From assembly GCA_017428325.1 (NCBI GenBank), contig JAFRRA010000002.1, positions 1 to 64,000 on the forward strand: a DNA stretch of 64,000 nucleotides, in the 5' to 3' direction. The translations under genes and the position numbers were made by a program. Source of the DNA: Bacteroidales bacterium (lineage in GTDB: Bacteria; Bacteroidota; Bacteroidia; Bacteroidales; UBA932). Under the pieces are notes generated by a model that ran no database searches, had not been told where the DNA came from, and saw only the letters and a program-made list of their open reading frames with translations. Each line of letters begins with the position of its first letter. The stretch's first letter is position 1. Of this stretch, positions 8,693 to 18,105 are shown one piece after another.

Positions 8693-10908
8693 TAGCCGTT
8701 GGCGACTTCCGTCAGGAATTTAATGCGGATAAGACGTATTTCCTCTTCCTCGTAGTCCGGGCCGAGGGCTTTCATCGCATCTGTTACGGAGTCTGTCTCC
8801 GCCTCGTCCTTGAAGTAGTCGTAGATGTCCTCTATCTTGTCCTCATCCACGGCCTGGCGGATGTAATAGTCTATCTTGATGCGGTTTCCGGCAGCCACCA
8901 TAGCCTCTATCTTAGAAAGGAGCTCGTCCATATCCAGGTCTTTCATCCTGGCAATCTCGTCCAGAGGCACGTGCATATCCGTATTGTGGATTATGAACCT
9001 TCCTATGTTGGAACTGTCTTCCGTAGAACGGATCTTGAAATCGAAATCATCCGGACGGAGTATCTCGTTTTCCTCAACATATTTGGCTATCAGTTCCACG
9101 AACTCCTTTCCGTATTTCTCGGCTTTTCCCTTTCCTACACCTGAACAGCTTGTAAGTTCATCTATGGTTACAGGATAGAAGATGGTCATGTCTTCCAGAG
9201 ACGGATCGGTGAATATGACATAAGGAGGAAGGTTCAGGCGCTTGCCCACGGATTTGCGCAGGTCCTTGAGCATTGCCAGCAGCGTCTGGTCTCCGCCTCC
9301 GCCGCCTTTCTTGCCTCCTGCCGGCATATCCTCGTCCACATCGTCTCCCTCTCCGGTATCCTCAAAGCGGCGGTCTTCCGTAAGCATCACGGAATAAGGC
9401 TTGGCAAGGAACTCCTTTCCCTTGTCGGTGAGGGAAATCAGACCGTACTGCTCGATGTCCTTTTTAAGGAACTGGTCCACGCAGGCCTGCCTGATGACGG
9501 CTAGCCAGAATTTCTCGTCCTTTTCCTTGTCTATGCCGAAGAAGCGGCTGGTGTTGTGCTTGTAAGAGGTTATCATGGCGTTGGTTACGCCACCGAGTAT
9601 GTTGGCCAGATGATCGGCCTTGAAGTTCTCCCTCATCGAGCGGATAAGCTGGAACAGGGTGACAAGGTAATCCTTTCCCTCAAACTGAGGCTGACGGTGC
9701 AGGCAGTTGTCGCAGTTTCCGCAGTCGTCTTCAGGGTAAATCTCGCCGAAGTAATTCAGGAGCGTCTTGCGGCGGCACTGGTTGCTCTCCGCATATGCCA
9801 CGGTCTCTGTCAAAAGCTGCTTTCCTATTTCCTGCTCGGCGACAGGTTTGCTTTGCATGAATTTCTCCAGCTTGAGGATATCGTTGAAACTGTAGAAAGC
9901 GATGCACTGCCCCTCTCCTCCGTCTCGTCCTGCACGGCCTGTCTCCTGGTAATAGCCTTCCAGGGATTTAGGTATGTTGTAGTGGATGACGAATCTTACG
10001 TCCGGCTTGTCTATGCCCATACCGAAGGCGATTGTAGCCACAATCACATCCACCTCTTCCATGAGGAACTTGTCCTGGTTGGAGGCCCTGGTCGCGGCAT
10101 CCAGTCCGGCATGGTAAGGCAATGCCTTTATACCGTTGACATTCAGAAGTTCCGCCATATCCTCCACCTTCTTCCTGGAAAGGCAGTAGATGATGCCGCT
10201 CTTGCCCTCGTTCTGGCGGATGAACTTTATGATTTCCTTCTCTGTGTTGACCTTCGGGCGGATCTCGTAATAGAGGTTCGGACGGTTGAATGAAGATTTG
10301 AACACCTTGGCGTCCGGCATTCCCAGGTTCTTGAGAATATCGCTCTGGACCTTTGGAGTGGCCGTGGCCGTAAGGGCTATGATAGGGGCTTTGCCGATCT
10401 CCTGGACAATCGGGAGTATCCTTCTGTACTCCGGACGGAAATCATGGCCCCATTCCGAGATACAGTGCGCCTCGTCAATGGCATAGAAAGAAATCTTGCA
10501 CTGCCTCAGCAGCTGAATGTTGTCCTCTTTGGTAAGAGACTCTGGGGCAACATAAAGCAACTTGGTCAGACCCTTCAGCAAGTCCTCTTTAACTTCCTGA
10601 ATCTGAGCCTTGTTCAGCGATGAATTAAGGAAGTGGGCAATGCCCTCTTTCTCGGCGACGAAACCCCTTATGGCATCTACCTGATTCTTCATCAGGGCGA
10701 TAAGCGGGGAAACCACAACCGCCGTACCCTCCATAAGGAGAGCCGGAAGCTGGTAGCAAAGACTCTTTCCGCCGCCCGTAGGCATAAGCACGAACGCGTT
10801 GTTGCCCCTTATCAGATGTTTTATGATGTCTTCCTGCTGCTCCTTGAAGTTTGTGAACCCGAAGAATTCCTTAAGTTGCTGCCGCAGGGTTTCAGAAGTA
10901 ATATTCAT
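8689..10908 (-). CDS. recQ: ATP-dependent DNA helicase RecQ
   Basis: A 3'-5' DNA helicase of 739 residues, longer than E. coli RecQ as is common in this phylum. Visible parts are Walker A MPTGGGKSLCYQLPA, the DEAH box with the aromatic-rich loop (AIDEAHCISEWGHDFRPEY), helicase motif VI QETGRAGRDG, the zinc-binding cysteines CRRKTLL to CGNCDNC, a winged-helix region, a Gly-rich linker (KKGGGGG) near residue 540, and an HRDC domain. The C-terminal extension of about 100 residues is Asp/Glu-rich. Confidence 0.95.
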   Translation of the reverse strand: MNITSETLRQQLKEFFGFTNFKEQQEDIIKHLIRGNNAFVLMPTGGGKSLCYQLPALLMEGTAVVVSPLIALMKNQVDAIRGFVAEKEGIAHFLNSSLNKAQIQEVKEDLLKGLTKLLYVAPESLTKEDNIQLLRQCKISFYAIDEAHCISEWGHDFRPEYRRILPIVQEIGKAPIIALTATATPKVQSDILKNLGMPDAKVFKSSFNRPNLYYEIRPKVNTEKEIIKFIRQNEGKSGIIYCLSRKKVEDMAELLNVNGIKALPYHAGLDAATRASNQDKFLMEEVDVIVATIAFGMGIDKPDVRFVIHYNIPKSLEGYYQETGRAGRDGGEGQCIAFYSFNDILKLEKFMQSKPVAEQEIGKQLLTETVAYAESNQCRRKTLLNYFGEIYPEDDCGNCDNCLHRQPQFEGKDYLVTLFQLIRSMRENFKADHLANILGGVTNAMITSYKHNTSRFFGIDKEKDEKFWLAVIRQACVDQFLKKDIEQYGLISLTDKGKEFLAKPYSVMLTEDRRFEDTGEGDDVDEDMPAGGKKGGGGGDQTLLAMLKDLRKSVGKRLNLPPYVIFTDPSLEDMTIFYPVTIDELTSCSGVGKGKAEKYGKEFVELIAKYVEENEILRPDDFDFKIRSTEDSSNIGRFIIHNTDMHVPLDEIARMKDLDMDELLSKIEAMVAAGNRIKIDYYIRQAVDEDKIEDIYDYFKDEAETDSVTDAMKALGPDYEEEEIRLIRIKFLTEVANGY

Positions 10909-10918
10909 CAGATTTCTT

Positions 10919-10926
10919 TATATTTG
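10919..10926 (+). promoter_or_regulatory. Promoter -7 element of kpsF-like gene
   Basis: TATATTTG matches TAnnTTTG and lies 50 bases before the ATG at 10977, in the divergent recQ/kpsF spacer. A weaker minus-strand element for recQ may be TACATTTA at 10940-10947. Confidence 0.5.
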
Positions 10927-10976
10927 CATATTCGCTTGTTAAATGTACTCAATAGTTTAGACTTGTCAAAATTTTT

Positions 10977-11951
10977 ATGAAAAAATCTGACGGAAAAATT
11001 CTGGACCTTGCCAAGAAAGTGATTTCACAAGAGGCTGAGAGTGTGGCAAATCTTACTTCATACATAGATGAGTCCTTTTTGGAGGTGGTTGATCTGATCT
11101 TCAACAGCAAGGGAAGGCTCATAGTCACCGGCATAGGAAAGAGCGCCATTATTGGAACCAAGATCGTGGCCACGATGAATTCCACAGGAACTCCGGCCAT
11201 TTTCATGCACGCTGCAGATGCCATTCACGGAGACTTGGGAATAATCCAGAAGGACGATGTCGTGCTGTGCCTTTCCAAGAGCGGAAACACACCTGAGATT
11301 AAAGTCCTGGTACCTCTTATCGCAAGGATGGGGAACAAGATCATAGCGATGGTTTCTTCCGTTGATTCTTTCCTGGCCCAGCACGCAGACTACATAGTGA
11401 GGGCCACGGTTGACAAGGAGAGCGACCCTAACAACTTGGCGCCGACATCGTCTACTACCACCCAGCTGGTAATGGGAGACGCCCTGGCCGTGTGTCTGCT
11501 CCAGATGAGGGGCTTCAGCCAGGAACAGTTTGCCATGTACCATCCCGGAGGAAGTCTTGGCAAGCGTCTGTATCTGAGGGTATCCGATGTCATGGACCTG
11601 AATGTCCGCCCGGTTGTGGGGATGAACGAAAGCATTCAGAACACCATAATCAACATATCCCAGAACCGTCTTGGGGCGACTGTGGTCCTGGACGGCAAGG
11701 GAGAGCTTCAGGGCATAATAACGGATGGAGACGTGAGGCGTATGGTGGAGAAAGGCATTCACAATGGAGACAGCATAGTGGCCAAGGATATCATGAGCCG
11801 CAATCCAAAGCAGATAGATATCAACGACATGGCAGTGAACGCTTTCAATATTATGCAGAAGAATAAGATAACCTCCGTGGTGGTGATGAAGGACGGAAGG
11901 TATGTGGGGCTTGTCCATATCCACGACATTCTCCGCGAAGGCATCGTATAA
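10977..11951 (+). CDS. kdsD: D-arabinose-5-phosphate isomerase (KpsF/GutQ family)
   Basis: Interconverts ribulose-5-phosphate and arabinose-5-phosphate, the first step towards KDO of lipopolysaccharide. The 324-residue protein has an N-terminal SIS domain (TGIGKSAIIGTKIVATMNS, and FMHAADAIHGDLG with the conserved HxxD), followed by two CBS domains from about residue 205 to the end. It is the first gene of a short operon; the agmatinase-family gene follows 14 bases later. The KdsD/KpsF distinction is not resolvable by sequence alone. Confidence 0.92.
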   Translation: MKKSDGKILDLAKKVISQEAESVANLTSYIDESFLEVVDLIFNSKGRLIVTGIGKSAIIGTKIVATMNSTGTPAIFMHAADAIHGDLGIIQKDDVVLCLSKSGNTPEIKVLVPLIARMGNKIIAMVSSVDSFLAQHADYIVRATVDKESDPNNLAPTSSTTTQLVMGDALAVCLLQMRGFSQEQFAMYHPGGSLGKRLYLRVSDVMDLNVRPVVGMNESIQNTIINISQNRLGATVVLDGKGELQGIITDGDVRRMVEKGIHNGDSIVAKDIMSRNPKQIDINDMAVNAFNIMQKNKITSVVVMKDGRYVGLVHIHDILREGIV

Positions 11952-11965
11952 GAAACAAGACAGTT

Positions 11966-13060
11966 ATGGCAGACAACAAGGAAGAACTGGGTTTTGACCC
12001 TTCTGGAGTGGGCATTGCCAACGGAAGGTACTTCGGAATGCCATTCCCTAATGACGAGTGTCCGGTTGTGCTGGTTTCCGTGCCGTGGGATGCAACCGTC
12101 TCCTATTCAGACGGAACATCGGGCGGTCCTGAGGCTATGATCAACGCTTCCATCCAGGTGGACCTTTATGACGAGCATCTGCCGTCAAGTCCGGAGTTCA
12201 AGATAGGGACGGACGAGACGGAAATAGATATGGAACAGGAGGGAGGAAGGATTAAGGTTTACGACTACATAAAGGCCATAAACGGAGAAGCCCGGACAAA
12301 AGCCTGCAGGATAATCGACTGCCTCTCGGAAGGAAAGGATCTGGATAAGGAACTCAGGCAGATGCAGGAGGATGTCAATCAGGCAAGCGCCGCCGTGAAT
12401 TATCTTACGGAACAGATTTGCGCAGGATATCTCAGGCAGGGCAAGATTCCGGGAGTTGTCGGGGGTGAGCACAGCGTCACTTTCGGTGCTGTTAAGGCTG
12501 CCGCCGAGTCTCTTCCGGAAGGCCGGAAACTGGGAGTCCTTCAGTTCGATGCACACGCGGACCTGAGGAATGCGTATGAGGGCTTTGAGCATTCGCACGC
12601 ATCCATAATGTTCAACATCCTTTCCAAGATCAACAATATCGGTCATCTTACCCAGGTGGGAATCAGGGATTTCTGCTTTGACGAGCACGACACCATAAAG
12701 CGCGAGGGCCGCATTTCCGCCTTTACCGACAGCGGAATCGGGGAGGCTCTGGCTGAAGGCAAGACCTGGAAGTCCATCTGCCAGGAGATCGTAGACACTT
12801 TGCCGGAGGATGTTTACATCAGCTTCGACATAGACGGACTGGATCCGTCCCTTTGCCCGAATACCGGCACACCGGTTCCGGGAGGGCTTGGTTTCCAGCA
12901 GGCGGTCTATCTCCTCAGAATGGTTGCATCGCAGAGAAGAATAGCCGGATTCGACTTATGCGAGGTGGCTCCGGGAGAAAACGAGTGGGATGCCAATGTC
13001 GGGGCAAGATTATTGCATAAGATGGCGTTGTTCGCCTGTTTTGGCGGCGGAGACAAATAA
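11966..13060 (+). CDS. Agmatinase/arginase-family ureohydrolase
   Basis: The 364-residue protein has all metal-ligand motifs of the Mn-dependent ureohydrolase fold: GGEHSVTFG, FDAHADLRNAYEG and SFDIDGLDPSLCPNTGTPVPGG. It is longer than E. coli agmatinase because of an insertion of roughly 60-70 residues before the first metal motif, around KVYDYIKAINGEARTKACR. Agmatine (giving putrescine and urea) is the commonest substrate, but arginine, guanidinobutyrate or formiminoglutamate cannot be excluded. It follows the arabinose-phosphate isomerase in the same transcript. Confidence 0.85.
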   Translation: MADNKEELGFDPSGVGIANGRYFGMPFPNDECPVVLVSVPWDATVSYSDGTSGGPEAMINASIQVDLYDEHLPSSPEFKIGTDETEIDMEQEGGRIKVYDYIKAINGEARTKACRIIDCLSEGKDLDKELRQMQEDVNQASAAVNYLTEQICAGYLRQGKIPGVVGGEHSVTFGAVKAAAESLPEGRKLGVLQFDAHADLRNAYEGFEHSHASIMFNILSKINNIGHLTQVGIRDFCFDEHDTIKREGRISAFTDSGIGEALAEGKTWKSICQEIVDTLPEDVYISFDIDGLDPSLCPNTGTPVPGGLGFQQAVYLLRMVASQRRIAGFDLCEVAPGENEWDANVGARLLHKMALFACFGGGDK

Positions 13061-13065
13061 ATTGG

Positions 13066-13073
13066 TATATTTG
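13066..13073 (+). promoter_or_regulatory. Promoter -7 element of FKBP lipoprotein gene
   Basis: TATATTTG matches TAnnTTTG exactly and lies 43 bases before the ATG at 13117. Confidence 0.6.
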
Positions 13074-13116
13074 CATTTCGGACGAGATAAAACATAAACA
13101 ATTAGATATTCAGATT

Positions 13117-13842
13117 ATGAAGTTTTTTAAGACAATTGCAGTCTGCGCGCTCAGCGCAATGATTCTTGCTTCCTGCCAGAGCAATCCTAAACCGCTTCCT
13201 GGAATTACTCAGGGAGAAGTTGACTCTGTAAGCGTTGCTGTAGGAGTAGCCTTCGCAAATATGCTCAAGGGCTCACAGCTGGACAACATCAACCTCGGAA
13301 AGGTTATGAGTACCATCAAGACCGTCCTGAAGGGCGATACCACAATCTTCAACGAGCAGAACGCTCCTATGTACATTCAGCAGTATATGATGAAGGCCAA
13401 TGAGGCACTGGGAGTTCTGAAGGCTGAGGAAGAGGAGAAATTCCTGGAAGAGAACAAGACCAAGGAAGGTGTAAAGGTGACCGACAGCGGACTCCAGTAC
13501 ATCATCGAAGTTCCTGGAAACGAGGTTAAGCCGGGTCCTCAGGATACCGTCGAGGTTAACTACAGGGGTTGCCTTCTGGATGGCAAGCAGTTCGATTCCT
13601 CTTACGACAGAGGCGAGACCATCAAGTTCCCTCTCAATGGAGTGATTCCTGGATGGACAGAAGGTCTGCAGCTTATCGGCGAGGGCGGAAAGGAGAAACT
13701 CTGGATTCCGTTCAACCTCGGATACGGCGGAAGGGATATGGGTCCGGATCTGCCAGCCTATTCAACTCTGGTATTCGATGTAGAGCTTATTAAGGTTTTC
13801 CCTTATGTAGAGAAGGAAGCCAAGGATGCAAAGAAGAAATAG
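13117..13842 (+). CDS. FKBP-type peptidyl-prolyl isomerase, lipoprotein
   Basis: A periplasmic or outer-membrane protein-folding enzyme. The 241-residue product starts with a lipoprotein signal ending in ILASC (Cys20). It then has a Mip-like helical dimerisation part (residues 35-115) and a C-terminal FKBP domain (about 120-235) with VEVNYRGCLLDGKQFDSSYDRG, IPGWTEGLQLIGEGGK and WIPFNLGYG. The aromatic residues lining the FKBP pocket are present. It ends in a Lys-rich tail and is followed by a strong terminator. Confidence 0.92.
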   Translation: MKFFKTIAVCALSAMILASCQSNPKPLPGITQGEVDSVSVAVGVAFANMLKGSQLDNINLGKVMSTIKTVLKGDTTIFNEQNAPMYIQQYMMKANEALGVLKAEEEEKFLEENKTKEGVKVTDSGLQYIIEVPGNEVKPGPQDTVEVNYRGCLLDGKQFDSSYDRGETIKFPLNGVIPGWTEGLQLIGEGGKEKLWIPFNLGYGGRDMGPDLPAYSTLVFDVELIKVFPYVEKEAKDAKKK

Positions 13843-13872
13843 TCTTGGCTGATATTTGACAAGACAGACAGA

Positions 13873-13909
13873 AGACAGGCCGAAATTCGTTCCGGTCTGT
13901 CTTTTTTTT
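13873..13909 (+). terminator. Terminator after FKBP gene
   Basis: AGACAGGCCG (13873-13882) pairs with CGGTCTGTCT (13893-13902) with one G-U pair. Eight T follow. The promoter of the next gene begins right at the end of the T run. Confidence 0.85.
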
Positions 13910-13910
13910 G

Positions 13911-13918
13911 TAAATTCG
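13911..13918 (+). promoter_or_regulatory. Promoter -7 element, very close to start codon
   Basis: TAAATTCG is one base off TAnnTTTG. Only six bases separate it from the ATG at 13925, so the mRNA would have almost no leader. Confidence 0.45.
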
Positions 13919-13924
13919 CAGAAT

Positions 13925-16216
13925 ATGAGTAAGAGACGGAAAATACTCCTGCTTTTCCTGGGAACACTGCTTCTTCTGGGCATAGTCCTGTTCCTGGCTT
14001 TGTGGCTGAGGGACAGCGATTCGGAAGAAACAGACCAGAAGGAACGCAAGGTTCTGTCCGCACAGACGGAGGATGCCTACAGGGCTGTGCCTTCGGATGC
14101 CGTGCTGATTCTGGACTTTGAACAGCTGGAACATCTCTCTCCGCTTCTAAAGGACACATCCGTTTTCTCTTACGGACTCATTGATTCCACCTCCGCTCTG
14201 GCAGGGTTCCAGGATGTCCTGTTCGGAATGGGTGAAGGAAATTGCCACAGCCTCTTCTCTTTGCATTATTCGGCAGTCAACGAGGTGTCTCTGCTTCAGA
14301 TTGCGGATTTGTACGCAACAGAAGATATCGCTGAGATGCAGCAGTATCTAGAGACTCACGCGTCATCTTCAAGGAACTATAATTCCCACAAGATATATTC
14401 TCTGCCTTCCGGGCTTAAGGTAGCCCAGAACAACGACCTGGTCCTGGCAAGTTCCTCCGCGATTTGCGTGGAGAGCTCCCTCAGGCATCTGGATGCCGGC
14501 AACTCCATACTGGACAACCAGGAATTCTATTCTGTCCTGAAAGGGACCGGAGGGGAGGAGTGCCTGTATATCAACCACAAGCAGATAGGAAAACTCTTCT
14601 CCGGAAGCGTTACCTATTCTTTCCTGAAATACTCGGATTTCGTAATGAGGCTGGCAACGTGGAGCGCTCTGGACATTAACCCGAGGCAGAGGAATTTCAT
14701 TTCTTTCGAGGGAACGCTGACAGACCATTCTGATTTCATAAACTTTGCGGCTGTGCTGGGCGGACAGAAGGCCTATGCCTCTACGGCGCAGGATATACTG
14801 CCGGCGAGCACAATGTTTGCCGTATGTCTGGACATCCATTCCCTGAAGAGCTTCGTGAAGGACTACGAGAAATATCTGGATGCCAACAAGAAATATTCTT
14901 CCTATATGGCCAATCTGGACAGGATTCCGCTTCCGGATGCTCCTGCTCCTATGGAATGGCTTGCTTCCGAGGGCTTTACCGAGGCCGTAAGCGCATTCTG
15001 CCTTATTGGCGGAAAGTATGAATGGGTGACTCTGCTGTACAGGAACTCCACATCCCTGTTCGGGAAGATAACCGGCATCAAGGGCAAGGGAGAGACAATG
15101 GCGCCAGAGGAATTCATATACAAGGGTTATGTCGCCGGATTGCTTGGAGAGGTATTCTCCCACAATCCTGAAACCCATTTCTGCAAGATTTCTGACTGGA
15201 CGATAATAGGTTCCGCCAACGCTGTGGGAGAGTTCTTCAAAGGCAAGGCAAATGCCGTTAACCTGGACAAGTACCTGTCCCATACCCCGGTCAGTTCCTT
15301 CTTCTCGGAAAAGGGTGTGGCAAAGGCTCTGGTGAACATTAAGGAAGGTTCAGACACCTTGCTTACCGTGCTGAACAAGTACTACAGGGGAAGGATAGCC
15401 TCGTCGCTGAGGAAAAAGAATTTCGAATACGCAACGGTTAATATTTTTCCGTCCGGAGGCCAGACAAAGGCTAACCTGAGTTTCTATGCCGCAAGGCTGG
15501 GCACTCCTCCACAGATGTTTGACGCTGAAGACGAAGAGGTTGTGTTCATAGACAGCACATTCAAGACCTTCTGGGGCCCGTTCCCGCTGGTAGATCCTGA
15601 CCGCGGAGACACCACCTGGTTCGAGCAGAGCAAGAAGTATCTTTCCATTTCCTATATGGACAAGAACAAGAAGGGAATCTGGGGAATCCCGATGAAGGAT
15701 ACCATTAAGAATTACGCCGGACTCATAAAACTTGATGACGGAAAGTCTTATATAACTTTTATTCTCGGCGACAAGCTTTACCGTATGAACAGAAGGGGTG
15801 CACACTACACCGGTTATCCGAAGCAGCTGGATGTTGAGGTGGCTCTGGGTCCTGAACTCATCAGGGAAGACGGTGAGGACAGGATGTTCATAATAACCGG
15901 AGAGAACATTATAACAAAGCGTAACGTAAACGGAGAAAGGGTTGAAGGCTGGACGGATATACACGCTCCGGAGTTCACGAGGGAGATGCCTGAGGTGGCC
16001 ATTCTGTTCGGAAAGCGTTACTATATCCTCAGGACCGTCAGCAAACTCAGGATATACACACCTGGAGGAGAGGAACTTACGGCCAAGAATGTCAAGAGGC
16101 CTATCTCCAGGGAGAGCACCGTTACGGAAGACAAGGACGGATTTGTAAAGGTTATGGGATTGGATGGCAAGGAATTCCTGTTCAACCTGAAGACCGGAAG
16201 GATCAAGAAACTTTAG
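13925..16216 (+). CDS. Large membrane-anchored envelope protein of unknown function
   Basis: The frame is open from 13856, but I start at the ATG at 13925 (MSKRRKILLL), because the earlier part spans the FKBP terminator. The 763-residue product has an N-terminal anchor at about residues 6-27 and a large exported part. The N-terminal half reads like the DUF3352 type (VPSDAVLILDFEQLEHL, a self-described match without search). The C-terminal half has repeated beta-rich segments such as KRNVNGERVEGW that suggest a propeller-like fold. It precedes an MsbA-like exporter by 3 bases, so an envelope role is likely. No catalytic motif was recognised. Confidence 0.75.
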   Translation: MSKRRKILLLFLGTLLLLGIVLFLALWLRDSDSEETDQKERKVLSAQTEDAYRAVPSDAVLILDFEQLEHLSPLLKDTSVFSYGLIDSTSALAGFQDVLFGMGEGNCHSLFSLHYSAVNEVSLLQIADLYATEDIAEMQQYLETHASSSRNYNSHKIYSLPSGLKVAQNNDLVLASSSAICVESSLRHLDAGNSILDNQEFYSVLKGTGGEECLYINHKQIGKLFSGSVTYSFLKYSDFVMRLATWSALDINPRQRNFISFEGTLTDHSDFINFAAVLGGQKAYASTAQDILPASTMFAVCLDIHSLKSFVKDYEKYLDANKKYSSYMANLDRIPLPDAPAPMEWLASEGFTEAVSAFCLIGGKYEWVTLLYRNSTSLFGKITGIKGKGETMAPEEFIYKGYVAGLLGEVFSHNPETHFCKISDWTIIGSANAVGEFFKGKANAVNLDKYLSHTPVSSFFSEKGVAKALVNIKEGSDTLLTVLNKYYRGRIASSLRKKNFEYATVNIFPSGGQTKANLSFYAARLGTPPQMFDAEDEEVVFIDSTFKTFWGPFPLVDPDRGDTTWFEQSKKYLSISYMDKNKKGIWGIPMKDTIKNYAGLIKLDDGKSYITFILGDKLYRMNRRGAHYTGYPKQLDVEVALGPELIREDGEDRMFIITGENIITKRNVNGERVEGWTDIHAPEFTREMPEVAILFGKRYYILRTVSKLRIYTPGGEELTAKNVKRPISRESTVTEDKDGFVKVMGLDGKEFLFNLKTGRIKKL

Positions 16217-16219
16217 AAG

Positions 16220-18073
16220 ATGAAGAATTTTCTCAGACTGCTCAATTATGCCAGGCCTTGGCGCAGATTCTGGCCGGGATATATAATACTCGCGATATTG
16301 TCCGTGATATTCGGTATCGTGAACTATTCCCTTATTTCTCCGGTTCTGAAACTCCTGTTCGAAAGTCCGAGCAATGAGCAGGTTTCCGCTGAGATCGCGA
16401 CACTGGCTGAAAAGACTCAGAATTTCTCTATGTCCATGGACTGGTTCGAGAATACTTTCCAGTATTACATGGACAAGATATTCCTTGCAAACGGCCCGCT
16501 TAAGGCCCTGCTTTTCGTGTGCGCCCTTCTGGTTGGGGCCAGCCTGCTTTCCAACATAACAAGATATCTTTCCCAGACCATCCTGGTGAGGATGAGAACC
16601 CATATCATGAAGAAACTCCGCACGGACCTGTTCCGCAAGGTTTCCACAATGGACGTAGGATTCTATCACACTCAGCAGAAGGGAGATATCATTTCCAGGA
16701 TATCCAACGACGTCACTGAGGTCCAGAACGGTGTGGCAGACAGTTTCCATATGATATTCAGGGAGCCTCTGCTGATTATCGGTTTCATCACATACTGTTT
16801 CTACCTTTCCCCGAAACTTACCCTGGTTACCCTCATCACCATCCCGCTTTCCGGCCTGGCCATAGGAGCCATTTCCAAGAGACTGAGGAAGAAGGCTGTC
16901 GAGACACAGAGCCTTATGGGAAGGATCGTAAGCCATTTTGACGAGGCGATTTCCGGCATAAGGATAATCAAGGGATTCAATGCGCAGAAATATGTCCAGG
17001 ATAACTTCGAGGATACAAACAACGCTCACAAGAAGTCCAGCCGCAAGATGCTTTACCGTCAGCAGCTGGCTCATCCTACCAGCGAGTTCCTCGGAATCAC
17101 GATTGCAGCCGCCGTCCTGCTCTATGGAGGATGGCTTCAGATTCACGGAAACCTGGGGCTCAGCATAGGCACTTTCACCGTTTACATCCTTTGCTACTGG
17201 AGAGTGCTGGAACCTGCCAAGAACATAGCCAAGGCTTATGCCAGCATTCAGAGAGGCCTGGTCAGCGGAGAGAGGCTGTTTGTCATACTGGATGCCGAGA
17301 ACAAGATCAAGGAAAAGCCTGATGCCCTTACTCTCAAGCAGTTCTCAAACGGAATCGAATACCGCAATGTAAGTTTCTCGTACAATGAGGATGTGCCGGT
17401 GCTCAAGAACATCTTTGCCAATATCCCTAAGGGAAAGATGGTGGCCCTGGTAGGGCCTAGCGGTGCGGGAAAGAGCACGTTCGCGGACCTGCTGCCGAGA
17501 TTCTACGATGTTACCGGCGGCGGCATATTCATAGACGGGCACGATATCAGGGACTACACCCTGGACTCACTGACATCCCAGATGGGAATTGTGACTCAGG
17601 AGTCCATCCTGTTCAACGATACCGTTTACAACAACATTACCTTCGGAATGGAGAATGTCTCCAAAGAGCAGGTTGTAGAGGCTGCCAGGATTGCCAATGC
17701 CCTGGAATTCATAGAGCAGCTTCCAAAGAAGTTCGAAACCAATATCGGCGACAGGGGAGAGAACCTTTCCGGTGGACAGAGGCAGAGGATTGCGATTGCG
17801 AGGGCAGTGCTCAAGAATCCTCCGATACTCATCCTGGACGAGGCTACCAGCGCCCTTGACACGGAGAGCGAGCGTCTTGTGCAGGATGCCCTCTACAAGC
17901 TGATGCAGAACCGCACCAGCATAGTAATTGCCCACCGTCTTTCCACAATACGTTATGCAGATGACATTATCGTGATGAAAGACGGATCGATAGTTGAAGA
18001 GGGCAATCACGAAGAACTTATGGAAAAGAACGGAATATACGCTGGCCTCTGCGCTATGCAGGTATTCTCTTAA
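16220..18073 (+). CDS. ABC exporter, MsbA-like, fused permease-ATPase
   Basis: The 617-residue half-transporter has an N-terminal six-helix ABC membrane domain (about residues 20-340) and a C-terminal nucleotide-binding domain. The latter has Walker A GPSGAGKST, signature LSGGQRQR, and Walker B ILILDEATSALD. The layout matches lipid A/phospholipid or peptide flippases of the MsbA/LmrA type. An extended periplasmic loop around residues 50-90 (VSAEIATLAEKTQNFSMS region) is longer than in E. coli MsbA. It lies between the large envelope protein and an acyl-CoA ligase. Confidence 0.88.
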   Translation: MKNFLRLLNYARPWRRFWPGYIILAILSVIFGIVNYSLISPVLKLLFESPSNEQVSAEIATLAEKTQNFSMSMDWFENTFQYYMDKIFLANGPLKALLFVCALLVGASLLSNITRYLSQTILVRMRTHIMKKLRTDLFRKVSTMDVGFYHTQQKGDIISRISNDVTEVQNGVADSFHMIFREPLLIIGFITYCFYLSPKLTLVTLITIPLSGLAIGAISKRLRKKAVETQSLMGRIVSHFDEAISGIRIIKGFNAQKYVQDNFEDTNNAHKKSSRKMLYRQQLAHPTSEFLGITIAAAVLLYGGWLQIHGNLGLSIGTFTVYILCYWRVLEPAKNIAKAYASIQRGLVSGERLFVILDAENKIKEKPDALTLKQFSNGIEYRNVSFSYNEDVPVLKNIFANIPKGKMVALVGPSGAGKSTFADLLPRFYDVTGGGIFIDGHDIRDYTLDSLTSQMGIVTQESILFNDTVYNNITFGMENVSKEQVVEAARIANALEFIEQLPKKFETNIGDRGENLSGGQRQRIAIARAVLKNPPILILDEATSALDTESERLVQDALYKLMQNRTSIVIAHRLSTIRYADDIIVMKDGSIVEEGNHEELMEKNGIYAGLCAMQVFS

Positions 18074-18105
18074 AATACTGAACCTGAAACCTAACAGATA
18101 AGATT

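Noticed and set aside
15350..17146. 598-codon open frame on the minus strand
   Set aside because: Antisense to the large envelope protein and MsbA-like exporter; no domain motif is visible.
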